From Chitinophagaceae bacterium (lineage in GTDB: Bacteria > Bacteroidota > Bacteroidia > Chitinophagales > Chitinophagaceae), in assembly GCA_016786845.1 (NCBI GenBank), contig JAEUVB010000004.1, positions 1-64,000 on the forward strand: DNA of 64,000 bases. The letters are read 5' to 3'. The notes under the pieces were generated by a model. The model searched no databases, was not told the origin of the DNA, and saw nothing but the letters and a program-made list of their open reading frames with translations. The position numbers and the translations under genes were made by a program. This document shows, piece after piece, positions 1 to 8,344 of this stretch (its first letter is position 1; each line of letters begins with the position of its first letter).

Positions 1-1
1 A

Positions 2-403
2 GAAAAAATTCTCGCAAACAATGAGGTTTACACTGAGCTGTCAAAAATGATGGCCGATGGACAAACCATCTTTAAAGACAAAGATGCCATCCTCAAACAA
101 TTCACCTTGGTCGACTTGCTCAACCTCGTCAGCGGTGCCGGCACAGCAGGGGTTCGCGGTACCGTCCTCAACGCTACCAACAACAAGGCCATTCCCGAGG
201 TGACCATCACCGTCGACGAAACGGGTAATGCTGCTGTTTCCGATGATGTCGGTAAATACGAAATCTCACCCATGGCTTCCGGCGATTATACCCTCATCAT
301 CTCTGCCGATGGCTTCCAAACGCAAACCATCGCCCACAAGGTCCTGATTGGTACGGTATCAACCCTCAACATCACCCTAAACCCCAACGCCGTGACAGTC
401 TAA
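2..403 (+). CDS. Partial protein with C-terminal carboxypeptidase-regulatory-like domain
   Basis: The reading frame is open from the first bases of the window, so this is the C-terminal part of a longer protein; the Met at base 47 is probably internal. The last ~85 residues resemble the carboxypeptidase regulatory-like (CarboxypepD_reg/CNA-B type) beta-sandwich: a G-V-R-G-T-V start, an A-I-P-E-V-T-I-T-V strand, a G-x-Y-E-I-S strand and D-Y-T-L-I-I-S-A-D-G-F. In Bacteroidota this domain usually sits on surface or outer-membrane proteins. It does not end in a T9SS sorting domain. The function of the missing N-terminal part cannot be told. Confidence 0.6.
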   Translation, partial: EKILANNEVYTELSKMMADGQTIFKDKDAILKQFTLVDLLNLVSGAGTAGVRGTVLNATNNKAIPEVTITVDETGNAAVSDDVGKYEISPMASGDYTLIISADGFQTQTIAHKVLIGTVSTLNITLNPNAVTV

Positions 404-480
404 TCCATATCCACTCGGGAATCACTTCCCCTCATCATCACCCAAGAGGTCGCACCCGCGGCCTCTTTTTTTTGCAAGAC

Positions 481-1000
481 TGTCATCCCGGTTGTCCCGG
501 CTTCGACAATCTCGTCGCATTCATGTATCATGTGCCGGGGCAGACCGGGATCTGCCGGGGGTTATAGACTGTCATCCCGGTTGTCCCGGCTTCGACAATC
601 TCGTCGCATCCATGTATCAAGTGCCGGGACAGACCGGGATCTGCCGGGGTAAGTCGCGATCAAGATCGGGAGATCCCGGTCTGGCTGTTTCCTTGTTCCG
701 CAAGCGGAAAGGAAACCAAGCCAACCGGCCCGCCTGATTGACACTTTTGGACAGGGATGACATCTCCGTGGCAGGAGTATCGTAAGCCTGAGCATTTCGA
801 AGAGCGCTTGAATTGAACGGAATTTATTTTAATGAATGTCATCCCGGTTGGCGAGACGGCTTTCCACGCAGTGGAATAAGCCGGAAGCCAGACCGGGATC
901 TCCCCGAGGGTTATAGACTGTCATCCCGGTTGTCCCGGCTTTTACAGTCTCGTCGCATCCACAAAATAATCTGCCTGGACAGACCGGGATCTGCCGGGCC
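481..1000. repeat. Cluster of hairpin-forming interspersed repeats (four direct, one inverted)
   Basis: Units begin TGTCATCCCGG and end near CAGACCGGGATCT, at 481-569, 570-650, 837-918 and 919-1000, with an inverted diverged copy at 671-762. The two ends of each unit are near-complementary (ATCCCGGTTGTCCCGG against CCGGGACAGACCGGGAT), so every unit can fold into a long GC-rich hairpin. Adjacent units are linked by TTATAGAC. The unit centres differ: copies 1, 2 and 4 share TCGTCGCAT, while copy 3 and the inverted copy share GTTGGC. Short ORFs across this stretch are artefacts of the repeat. This is the only content of the 640-bp gap between the first two genes. Confidence 0.85.
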
Positions 1001-1042
1001 AAAATACCCCAAACTAAAAATTAAGCACTAAAAACTAAACAC

Positions 1043-1636
1043 TCATTCCGGGTTTATAATCCGACTCAAACTCCCGGGTTTAATCCCCAAATACAGCGCA
1101 ATATCCTTATGTTTCAGCAGCGCTACAAGATCCGGTCGCATAGTGATCAAAATTTGATACCGCTGTTCCGCACTCAGTTTCAAGAATTGTTTTTCTCGTT
1201 TAGTCTTCTCTCCATAATAGTATTGCGTCACAATCCGACCGAATTTATTACTGATCAAATCATCCTCATACGCGGCCATAATATCATTATAGTGAATACA
1301 CTCCACCCGACAATTACGCATCGCCGTCACTTGCACATCCGATGTCTCCCGAAAAAGAAAAGAATAGTATGACGAGAAAAACTGACCCGGCATAAAAAAA
1401 TCGAGTATGCGTTCCTCCCCGTCTTCCCGAAAAGTCGAAATCTTCACCAGCCCTTCCAACAAATAATACCCATAATTCTCTACCGCACCATAAGGCGTTA
1501 TAATCTCGTGGCGCTTAAAGGAGGCCAAACTGGTTTTAAAAGCCAGATCCTGATCTACAGTAAACCGCCGGTCCACATGATTGTGTATAAACTGCTTAAT
1601 GGAAAGTAAGCCGGGAGTGATGATGTTGCTTGACAT
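1043..1636 (-). CDS. Crp/Fnr family transcriptional regulator
   Basis: A 197-residue protein, the usual length for a Bacteroidota Crp/Fnr-type regulator. The N-terminal ~120 residues form the cyclic-nucleotide-binding-like beta-roll (E-x-Y-G-Y-Y-L-L-E-G-L-V-K-I-S, then E-R-I-L-D-F-F-M-P-G-Q-F-F). The C-terminus is a helix-turn-helix (D-I-A-L-Y-L-G-I-K-P-G-S-L-S-R-I). The canonical cAMP-contacting Arg/Ser pair is not obvious, so its ligand is unknown. It is transcribed alone, divergently from the metal island, and is separated from it by a 345-bp region containing a G-tract cluster. Its targets cannot be inferred. Confidence 0.88.
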   Translation of the reverse strand: MSSNIITPGLLSIKQFIHNHVDRRFTVDQDLAFKTSLASFKRHEIITPYGAVENYGYYLLEGLVKISTFREDGEERILDFFMPGQFFSSYYSFLFRETSDVQVTAMRNCRVECIHYNDIMAAYEDDLISNKFGRIVTQYYYGEKTKREKQFLKLSAEQRYQILITMRPDLVALLKHKDIALYLGIKPGSLSRIINPE

Positions 1637-1719
1637 ATAGCTAAGATCAAATATTTAGTTTTTCAAAATATTCATAGCCCGGAAAACATGCAAGAAAAAG
1701 AATAGGTTTTTGATGGTTA

Positions 1720-1768
1720 GGGCGAATGGGGGTGTAAGTCGGGAGATTTGGGGGTGGATGGGGGGGGG
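1720..1768 (+). other. G-tract cluster with quadruplex potential
   Basis: Five runs of three or more G lie within 49 bases: 1720-1722, 1728-1732, 1741-1743, 1750-1754 and 1760-1768, with spacers of 5-8 bases. This matches a relaxed intramolecular G-quadruplex pattern on the plus strand. It lies about 85-130 bp upstream of the Crp/Fnr gene. No gene is visible between 1637 and 1980; the only other structure there is a short palindrome at 1829-1850. Confidence 0.6.
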
Positions 1769-1828
1769 CACTATGCAGAAAAGAAGTAGAACATGGCGTA
1801 TGTATAAAATTCCATACTAGGAACTGAC

Positions 1829-1850
1829 ATATGAATAGCGGTATTCATAT
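1829..1850. promoter_or_regulatory. Short palindrome, possible operator
   Basis: ATATGAAT and ATTCATAT are perfect 8-bp inverted arms separated by 6 bases (AGCGGT). It is intergenic, between the Crp/Fnr gene and the metal island. The size and symmetry suit a dimeric regulator binding site, but no protein can be assigned. Confidence 0.3.
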
Positions 1851-2054
1851 TTTCAGTAATGATCGCCAAGGTGACTTGGATACGAAAGGTTATTCCTTAG
1901 CTTTGTATAGAACTAACTGAAAACCTCATTTACCTACCAATAGTGGTGGATAAGTATGATAAAATCAGGGTGATAAGTAAGTTATGCCCAACGCCAAGAA
2001 ACACCCTACGAATATTGACAGACCGACAAAAAACAACAGAAAAGTCAACGCTTC

Positions 2055-2119
2055 GTAAAATTAAAAGAGGTGCAAGCCAACACACAAAGCCGACTCATTT
2101 GCACCACATTTAATTTTAC
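2055..2119. repeat. Covarying hairpin element A (left end of island)
   Basis: Arms GTAAAATTAAA/TTTAATTTTAC (11 bp) and GGTGCAA/TTGCACC (7 bp) are split by a 3x3 internal loop, AGA against ACA. The apical loop contains CAACACACAAAGCCGAC. The same internal-loop bases and C/A-rich single-stranded motif recur in the element at 10913-10980, but there the arms have different sequences that still pair. CCCAACGCACCAAGCCCAC follows directly. Confidence 0.75.
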
Positions 2120-2181
2120 CCCAACGCACCAAGCCCACCCACCACTCAAAACTTTGGCAATACTTTTTTAACAAATTATAC

Positions 2182-2189
2182 TATCTTTG
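2182..2189 (+). promoter_or_regulatory. Bacteroidota -7 box TATCTTTG
   Basis: A perfect match to TAnnTTTG, ending 5 nt before the ATG at 2195. The expected transcription start falls at or next to the start codon, so the mRNA would be leaderless. A TTTG at 2153-2156 could be the -33 box, but the 25-nt spacing is longer than usual. Confidence 0.6.
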
Positions 2190-2194
2190 CCCCA

Positions 2195-2527
2195 ATGAAA
2201 GTATTTGCATTATTTATGGCGTTCTACATTTTGGTACTCAGTGCAGTGCCTTGTAACGATGTACATAACGATTGCAATGATAGCAACACCAAAACGGAAC
2301 TTACCCAAAACCACGACCACCACCAAGACCAAGACGACAATTGCACCCCTTTTTGCACTTGTACTTGTTGTAGTGCCTCAGTTATTGCATTAGATTTTGT
2401 GCCTTTTCAAATAAAAAATCCTACTGTTTTTCGTATTTCTGAAAAAGTAAGTCTTCGTAACTTCTCATTCATTTCCAATTTCTTTGGCTCTATTTGGCAA
2501 CCCCCAAAAATATCGGTTAATTGTTAG
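2195..2527 (+). CDS. DUF6660-like small exported protein of metal-resistance loci
   Basis: A 110-residue protein with an N-terminal hydrophobic segment (residues 1-20, signal peptide or anchor) followed by a P-C-N-D motif. A His/Asp-rich stretch (H-D-H-H-Q-D-Q-D-D) is followed by a Cys cluster (C-T-P-F-C-T-C-T-C-C), and the protein ends in a conserved W-Q-P-P-K. I recognise this as the DUF6660-type protein often placed immediately before czcA in Bacteroidota metal-efflux clusters. The His/Cys content suggests periplasmic metal binding or sensing, but I know of no demonstrated activity. It is the first gene of the island's plus-strand run, with its own -7 box 5 nt upstream. Confidence 0.7.
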   Translation: MKVFALFMAFYILVLSAVPCNDVHNDCNDSNTKTELTQNHDHHQDQDDNCTPFCTCTCCSASVIALDFVPFQIKNPTVFRISEKVSLRNFSFISNFFGSIWQPPKISVNC

Positions 2528-2529
2528 TG

Positions 2530-2645
2530 ATTAACGATTAGTCAAGTCCTTTAATCTTCACTTTTTTATAGGTCATTTGCTTTTAGCAAATGGTATCGTT
2601 AATCATTATTGTTTACTCATATTGGCTTATTGGCACATTGCCAAT
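2530..2645. other. Nested inverted repeats between DUF6660 gene and czcA
   Basis: ATTAACGAT (2530-2538) pairs with ATCGTTAAT (2595-2603). Inside lies the hairpin CATTTGCT/AGCAAATG (2574-2592), and just downstream ATTGGC/GCCAAT (2629-2645). None has a long T-tract after it, so an attenuator, mRNA-processing or regulatory role is as likely as termination. The stretch fills the 154-bp gap before the GTG start of the efflux pump. Confidence 0.5.
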
Positions 2646-2681
2646 TCACCATTCACAATTAATCATTAATAATAAAAAAAA

Positions 2682-5600
2682 GTGTTAGATCATATAATAA
2701 AATTCAGTATAAAAAACAAAATAGTCATTGGTATAATGACTTTGTTGCTCATAATTTGGGGCTTATGGAGTGCCACCAAATTGTCAATAGATGCTGTACC
2801 TGATATTACCAATAATCAGGTGCAAATAATTACCGTTTGCCCCACATTGGCAGGACAAGAAGTAGAGCAGTTAGTAACTTTTCCTATTGAACAAAGCCTT
2901 GCCAATATTCCTAATTTAGAAGAAGTACGCAGTATTTCTCGTTTTGGCTTATCGGTTATTACAGTAGTGTTCAAAGACGAAGTAGATATATACTTTGCAA
3001 GGCAACTTATAAACGAAAAACTAAAGCAAGCCGAGGAAAGCATACCAAAAGGCATTGGTAAGCCTGAGTTAGCCCCAGTAAGCACAGGACTTGGAGAAGT
3101 ATATCAATATATAATTCACCCAAAAAAAGGAAGTGAGCATAAATACAATACAAAAGATTTGCGAACTATGCAAGATTGGATAGTAGCAAGACAGCTCAAT
3201 GGTACACCGGGTATTGCCGAAGTCAATAGTTTTGGTGGCGAACTCAAACAATACGAAGTTTCAGTAAACCCAAATCGCTTAAAAGCAATGGGTGTAAGCA
3301 TTCCTGATATTTTTAATGCGTTAGAAAAAAACAATCAAAACACAGGGGGTGCATACATAGACAAAAAACCAAATGCTTATTTCATTCGTGGCATTGGCTT
3401 GGTTACTTCGTTAGAAGATGTACAAAATATTGCAGTAAAAAATACAGGTGGCATTCCCATATTTATAAAAGATATAGCCGAAGTAAAGTTTGGATTTGCT
3501 ACTCGTTACGGTGCTATGACCTTTAATGGTGAAGTAGATGCAGTAGGGGGTGTAGTAATGATGCTCAAAGGAGAAAACAGTAACGATGTGGTCAGTCGTA
3601 TTAAAGATAAATTACCCACTATTCAGAAATCTTTGCCTGAAGATGTAATTATTGAAGCATATTTAGACAGAACCGATTTGGTAGGTAGAGCCATCAGTAC
3701 CGTAGAAAAAAACTTAATTGAGGGGGCTTTAATTGTCATTTTTGTATTGGTGTTGTTTTTAGGAAACCTTAGGGCAGGGCTTATTGTAGCTTCTGCCATT
3801 CCTTTAGCTATGTTATTTGCATTGGGTTTAATGAATGTATTTGGTGTAAGTGCCAACCTTATGAGTTTAGGAGCTATTGATTTTGGTTTGATTGTGGATG
3901 GAGCAGTAATTATTGTAGAAGCAACTTTACACCATTTAGGATTAAGAAAATCGATAAACAAACTTACACAGTCCGAAATGGACGAAGAAGTATTTGTATC
4001 AGCTTCCAAAATTCGTAGCAGTGCAGCTTTTGGAGAAATTATCATATTGATAGTATATATTCCTATTCTTACATTAATAGGTATTGAGGGCAAAATGTTT
4101 CGCCCTATGGCTCAAACAGTGGGCTTCGCCATATTAGGGGCATTAATTTTATCGCTTACCTATATTCCAATGATGTGTGCTTTATTCTTACCTAAATTAA
4201 TAAGCCACAAAAAGAACTTTAGCGATAAAATGATGGATTTCTTTCAAGGCATTTATCAACCTTTATTACAAAAAGCTATCAAATTAAAATATTGGTTAGT
4301 AGGTGGCACAGTAGCATTGTTTGTAGTTTCATTAATTGTATTTAGCCGAATGGGAGGCGAATTTATTCCAACCCTTGCCGAAGGCGATTTTGCGTTTCAT
4401 TGCATATTGCCACAAGGTAGTTCATTGAGCCAAAGTATTGAAACTTCAATGCAGGCTTCAAGAATTATCAAACAATTTGATGAAGTGAAAATGGTAATAG
4501 GTAAAACAGGAGCAGCCGAAGTACCTACGGACCCAATGCCACCAGAAGCTACTGATATGATGATAATTCTAAAACCTCAAAATGAATGGAAAAAATATAA
4601 GTCTTATAACGAGTTAGCGAATGAATTTTCAGAAAAATTGGAAGCCATACCAGGTGTCTTTTTTGAAAAAAATCAACCTATTCAAATGCGTTTTAATGAA
4701 CTAATGACAGGCATTCGTCAAGATGTTGCAGTAAAAATATTTGGAGAAAATATGGACACCTTGTCAAGTTATGCCAATAAGGTAAACAGTGTAATCCTTT
4801 CGGTACAAGGTGCTACAACCCCACAAGTAGAAAGAGTAAACGGTTTGCCACAAATAAATGTAACCTACGACAGATTAAGACTTGCCAATTATGGTTTAAC
4901 TGTTGAGGATGTAAACGATATTGTAAGTACTGCCTTTGCAGGAAAAAGCACAGGAGTAGTTTTTGAAAATGAAAGAAAATTTGATTTAGTAGTTCGGTTA
5001 GACAGCACTTACAGAAGCAGTATTGATGATGTAAATAATCTGATGATACCAACTAATACAGGTAATCAAATTCCACTTTCACAAGTTGCCAATATCAATT
5101 TCAAAGTAGGTCCAGCACAAATTAGCCGTGAGGCAGGTAAAAGAAGAATTGTAATTGGCTTCAATGTAAAAGATAGAGATGTACAAAGTGTCGTTTCTGA
5201 AATTCAACAAAAATTAAGCACACAAGTAAAACTACCTTCGGGGTATTATTTTACCTATGGGGGCACTTTTGAAAACTTACAAAAAGCCAGTAAAAGATTA
5301 ATGATAGCTGTTCCAATTTCGCTATTACTAATTTTTATGCTACTCTATTTTACTTTCCGTAGTTTCAAACAAGCCAGTTTAATTTTTACAGCTATTCCTA
5401 TGAGTGCCATAGGAGGCGTATTTGCTTTATTACTTCGTAGTATGCCATTCAGTATAAGTGCAGGTATTGGTTTTATTGCTTTGTTTGGGGTTGCTGTATT
5501 AAATGGTATTGTTTTAATAGGCACATTTAACCAATTAGAAAAAGAAGGCATTACTGATGTGCTAAAAAGAGTAATAGAAGGTACAAAAATTAGATTGCGA

Positions 5601-7046
5601 CCAGTATTAATGACAGCCACAGTAGCCAGTTTAGGGTTTTTACCAATGGCATTAAGCAGCAGTGCAGGTGCAGAAGTACAAAAACCATTAGCCACAGTGG
5701 TAATAGGAGGTTTAATTACGGCAACCTTCCTTACACTATTTGTTTTGCCTTTATTGTATATCATTTTTAATTCTAAAATTTCATTTAAGAGAAAACCAAA
5801 AATGAAACATATATCAACAGCTACTAGAATACTTCTCTTGTTGTTTGCCAGTAATTCAAATGCACAAACAGTTAAGCAACTTACAATAGATGAAGCCATT
5901 AATTTGGCAATCCAAAACAATCAATCTATTAAGGCAAATGATTTAGAAATTAAAGCAACTGAAAGTTTAAGAAAAACTGCCAACGAATTACCCAAGTTGG
6001 ATTTTAATACTCAATTAGGGCAATACAACAGCATAAAATTTGATAATGCTTTTCAGCTATCACAAACTATTCCTTTTCCTACTTTGTTTGGAGCAAAAAA
6101 AGAGTTGATAAATGCAGAAGTAAAAGCAAAGCAAATTCAACAGCAACTAACTGTTTACGAAATCAAAAATCAGGTTCGTAATCTGTATTATCAAATAGAA
6201 TATTTACAATACAACAAACAAAAATTATTGAGTTTAGATAGCTTGTACAACGAGTTTATACGAGTTGCTAATTTGAGATACAAAACAGGTGATACCAAGA
6301 AAATTGAAATTAGCACAGCCGAAACCAAAAAAGGTGAAATAAATTTATTGGCACAGCAAAACCAAGTGTATTTACAAAATACCTATCAAAGTTTAAGAAC
6401 AATACTAAATACAAATGACAGTATTGAAATTGTCGTAAACTCAAATTATTCACCCTTACAAGTAAATAGTTTAATAGACACCAATGCCATTACAAACCAC
6501 CCAATGCTACAAGCTATTTACCAAAATATGCAAATAGCAGAACAAACCCAAAATGTAGAAAAAGCACAGGGATTGCCAGATTTTAAAATTGGGTATTCCA
6601 ATCAATCACTAATAGGTTTTCAAACTATTAATGGCGTAGATAAATACTTTGGAGCAGGTAATAGATTTAATGTAGTAAATATTGGAATTGCAATACCACT
6701 AACTTTTGGAGCTACCAAAGCAAAAATCAATAGTTTGGAATATCAAAAACAGAGTTTGCAAACACAAGCAGAGTACCAATCCACATTACTCAATACACAG
6801 TTGCAAAATGCCTTAGCACAATACCAGCAAGATGTACAGCAATACAATTACTATAAAACCCAAGCATTGCCCAATGCAGATGAAATTGTAAAAGCCGCAC
6901 AATTAGGCTACCGTACAGGAGATATAAGTTATGTAGAGTATTTGTATGCTTTGCAAACAGCAACGGATATACAATTAAAATATTTGCAATCTATTCAACA
7001 AATCAATCAAACGGTAGTCAATATCAATTCAATAATCAATAAATAA
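2682..7046 (+). CDS. czcA: CzcA-family heavy-metal RND pump fused to a TolC-family outer-membrane factor
   Basis: A 1454-residue proton-driven metal exporter. Residues 1 to ~1030 are a full heavy-metal RND subunit: N-terminal TM1, a periplasmic porter domain, and the proton-relay segment G-A-I-D-F-G-L-I-V-D-G with D400, D406 and E413 at the places known for CzcA. From residue ~1041 to the end is a CzcC/TolC-like outer-membrane factor made of long Gln/Asn-rich helices (L-T-I-D-E-A-I-N-L-A-I-Q-N-N). Such fusions are found in Bacteroidota. The junction holds a complete signal-peptide-like stretch beginning at Met1041 and ending S-N-A|Q (~1061-1062). The start is GTG at 2682, matching the usual M-L-D-x-I-I-x-F-S-I beginning. 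The adaptor gene follows after 8 bp. Whether the metal is Zn, Cd, Co or Cu cannot be decided. Confidence 0.92.
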   Translation: MLDHIIKFSIKNKIVIGIMTLLLIIWGLWSATKLSIDAVPDITNNQVQIITVCPTLAGQEVEQLVTFPIEQSLANIPNLEEVRSISRFGLSVITVVFKDEVDIYFARQLINEKLKQAEESIPKGIGKPELAPVSTGLGEVYQYIIHPKKGSEHKYNTKDLRTMQDWIVARQLNGTPGIAEVNSFGGELKQYEVSVNPNRLKAMGVSIPDIFNALEKNNQNTGGAYIDKKPNAYFIRGIGLVTSLEDVQNIAVKNTGGIPIFIKDIAEVKFGFATRYGAMTFNGEVDAVGGVVMMLKGENSNDVVSRIKDKLPTIQKSLPEDVIIEAYLDRTDLVGRAISTVEKNLIEGALIVIFVLVLFLGNLRAGLIVASAIPLAMLFALGLMNVFGVSANLMSLGAIDFGLIVDGAVIIVEATLHHLGLRKSINKLTQSEMDEEVFVSASKIRSSAAFGEIIILIVYIPILTLIGIEGKMFRPMAQTVGFAILGALILSLTYIPMMCALFLPKLISHKKNFSDKMMDFFQGIYQPLLQKAIKLKYWLVGGTVALFVVSLIVFSRMGGEFIPTLAEGDFAFHCILPQGSSLSQSIETSMQASRIIKQFDEVKMVIGKTGAAEVPTDPMPPEATDMMIILKPQNEWKKYKSYNELANEFSEKLEAIPGVFFEKNQPIQMRFNELMTGIRQDVAVKIFGENMDTLSSYANKVNSVILSVQGATTPQVERVNGLPQINVTYDRLRLANYGLTVEDVNDIVSTAFAGKSTGVVFENERKFDLVVRLDSTYRSSIDDVNNLMIPTNTGNQIPLSQVANINFKVGPAQISREAGKRRIVIGFNVKDRDVQSVVSEIQQKLSTQVKLPSGYYFTYGGTFENLQKASKRLMIAVPISLLLIFMLLYFTFRSFKQASLIFTAIPMSAIGGVFALLLRSMPFSISAGIGFIALFGVAVLNGIVLIGTFNQLEKEGITDVLKRVIEGTKIRLRPVLMTATVASLGFLPMALSSSAGAEVQKPLATVVIGGLITATFLTLFVLPLLYIIFNSKISFKRKPKMKHISTATRILLLLFASNSNAQTVKQLTIDEAINLAIQNNQSIKANDLEIKATESLRKTANELPKLDFNTQLGQYNSIKFDNAFQLSQTIPFPTLFGAKKELINAEVKAKQIQQQLTVYEIKNQVRNLYYQIEYLQYNKQKLLSLDSLYNEFIRVANLRYKTGDTKKIEISTAETKKGEINLLAQQNQVYLQNTYQSLRTILNTNDSIEIVVNSNYSPLQVNSLIDTNAITNHPMLQAIYQNMQIAEQTQNVEKAQGLPDFKIGYSNQSLIGFQTINGVDKYFGAGNRFNVVNIGIAIPLTFGATKAKINSLEYQKQSLQTQAEYQSTLLNTQLQNALAQYQQDVQQYNYYKTQALPNADEIVKAAQLGYRTGDISYVEYLYALQTATDIQLKYLQSIQQINQTVVNINSIINK

Positions 7047-7054
7047 TTCAAAAT

Positions 7055-8344
7055 ATGTCATTCAATATAAATATAAAAATAAGTGCTGTAGTCATACTAT
7101 CTATGATACTCACAGCTTGCAATAATCATAAAGAGGGTGATGGACATAATCACGGCACAACCGAAACAAAAACCGAAGCCATAGCAGAAGAAAAACACGA
7201 AGAAGCCCCAAGTACCATTGCTTCATTAACAGACGAACAAATAAAAACAGTAGGCATTACTTATGGTAGTCTAGAAATGAAGGAACTAACAGCTACCATA
7301 AAAGCCAATGGAAACTTAAAAGTGCCAAACAATAATAAAGGCAATGCCACTTCTTTGTATGGTGGCGTTATCAAATCCCTAAATGTTCAAATTGGTTCTT
7401 ATGTTCGTAAAGGGCAAGTAATAGCCACTATTGCCAATCCACAGTTCATTCAATTACAAGAAGAGTTTTTAACTATTGCGAGTAAAATTACTTTTGCAGA
7501 GCAAGAATTAGCAAGACAAAAAGAACTCAACGAAGGCAATGCAGGTGCAAAGAAAAACTTACAAAGTGCCGATGCAGAACTCAAAACGCTGAGAACTCAT
7601 AGAGCTTCATTACAACAGCAAATACAATTAATGGGCATAAATCCAAACAATGTTTCAAACAGTAATTTACAATCTGCCTTAGTGGTTACAAGTCCTATCG
7701 GTGGTACGGTTAGCAATGTATTTGCTAAAATTGGTAGCTATGTAGATGTTTCTTCGCCAGTAGCCGAAATTGTGGATAATGGTTCGTTGCATTTAGATTT
7801 GAATGTATTTGAAAAAGATTTACCAATGCTTCGTGTTGGTCAAACTATTCATTTTACATTAACCAACAACCCTACTACAGAATACGATGCTGTGGTTTAT
7901 AGCATTGGTACTGCTTTTGAAAACGATAGTAAAACCATACCAGTACACTGCAATGTAAAAGGCAATAAAACAGGGCTTATAGATGGAATGAACATAACAG
8001 GTATCGTTAGCTTAAATAATGTAACCACACCAGCAGTGCCTACAAATGCTATTGTAGAAGCCGATGGTAAATATTACATTTTTATTGTAACCAATAAAGA
8101 ACCAGAAGAACACCACGAAGAAGGAGAAGAAGGACACGAACATAATGAAGCAGAAAAGGGCAAGGAAACAGAAAAAACAAAACACACTAATTTTGAAAAA
8201 ATAGAAGTAGTAAAAGGCGTTTCCAATATTGGCTTTACAGCTATTACATTAATAAATGAAATACCAAAGGATGCTAAAGTAGTAACTAAAGGTGCTTTCT
8301 TTATAAACGCTAAATTATCTAACACAGGTGAACACGAACATTAA
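7055..8344 (+). CDS. czcB: CzcB-type periplasmic adaptor lipoprotein of the RND efflux system
   Basis: A 429-residue membrane-fusion protein linking the RND pump to its outer-membrane channel. It has a lipoprotein signal with lipobox L-T-A-C (Cys22) and a His-rich segment just after it (H-K-E-G-D-G-H-N-H-G). Next come the barrel-sandwich hybrid halves around a coiled-coil hairpin (G-S-Y-V-R-K-G-Q-V and later S-P-I-G-G-T-V), then a second His/Glu-rich insertion near residues 350-370. The His-rich stretches suit divalent metal binding. It follows czcA by 8 bp, so they are co-transcribed. Its TAA stop is followed directly, in the same frame, by the DUF3703 coding sequence. Confidence 0.92.
   Translation: MSFNINIKISAVVILSMILTACNNHKEGDGHNHGTTETKTEAIAEEKHEEAPSTIASLTDEQIKTVGITYGSLEMKELTATIKANGNLKVPNNNKGNATSLYGGVIKSLNVQIGSYVRKGQVIATIANPQFIQLQEEFLTIASKITFAEQELARQKELNEGNAGAKKNLQSADAELKTLRTHRASLQQQIQLMGINPNNVSNSNLQSALVVTSPIGGTVSNVFAKIGSYVDVSSPVAEIVDNGSLHLDLNVFEKDLPMLRVGQTIHFTLTNNPTTEYDAVVYSIGTAFENDSKTIPVHCNVKGNKTGLIDGMNITGIVSLNNVTTPAVPTNAIVEADGKYYIFIVTNKEPEEHHEEGEEGHEHNEAEKGKETEKTKHTNFEKIEVVKGVSNIGFTAITLINEIPKDAKVVTKGAFFINAKLSNTGEHEH

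Noticed and set aside
481..1000. Possible CRISPR array.
   Set aside because: Units of ~80 bp with no regular spacers, one copy inverted, no cas genes; the 44-bp repeat at 47297 likewise has no spacers.
492..1031. Short ORFs on both strands in the hairpin-repeat cluster.
   Set aside because: They translate the repeat units themselves (repeated R-Q-S-R-R-I-H) and have no independent support.
5802..7046. A separate TolC-family gene starting at the internal ATG.
   Set aside because: The frame is continuous with czcA, with no stop and no convincing ribosome site; kept as one fused gene, with processing raised as a finding.
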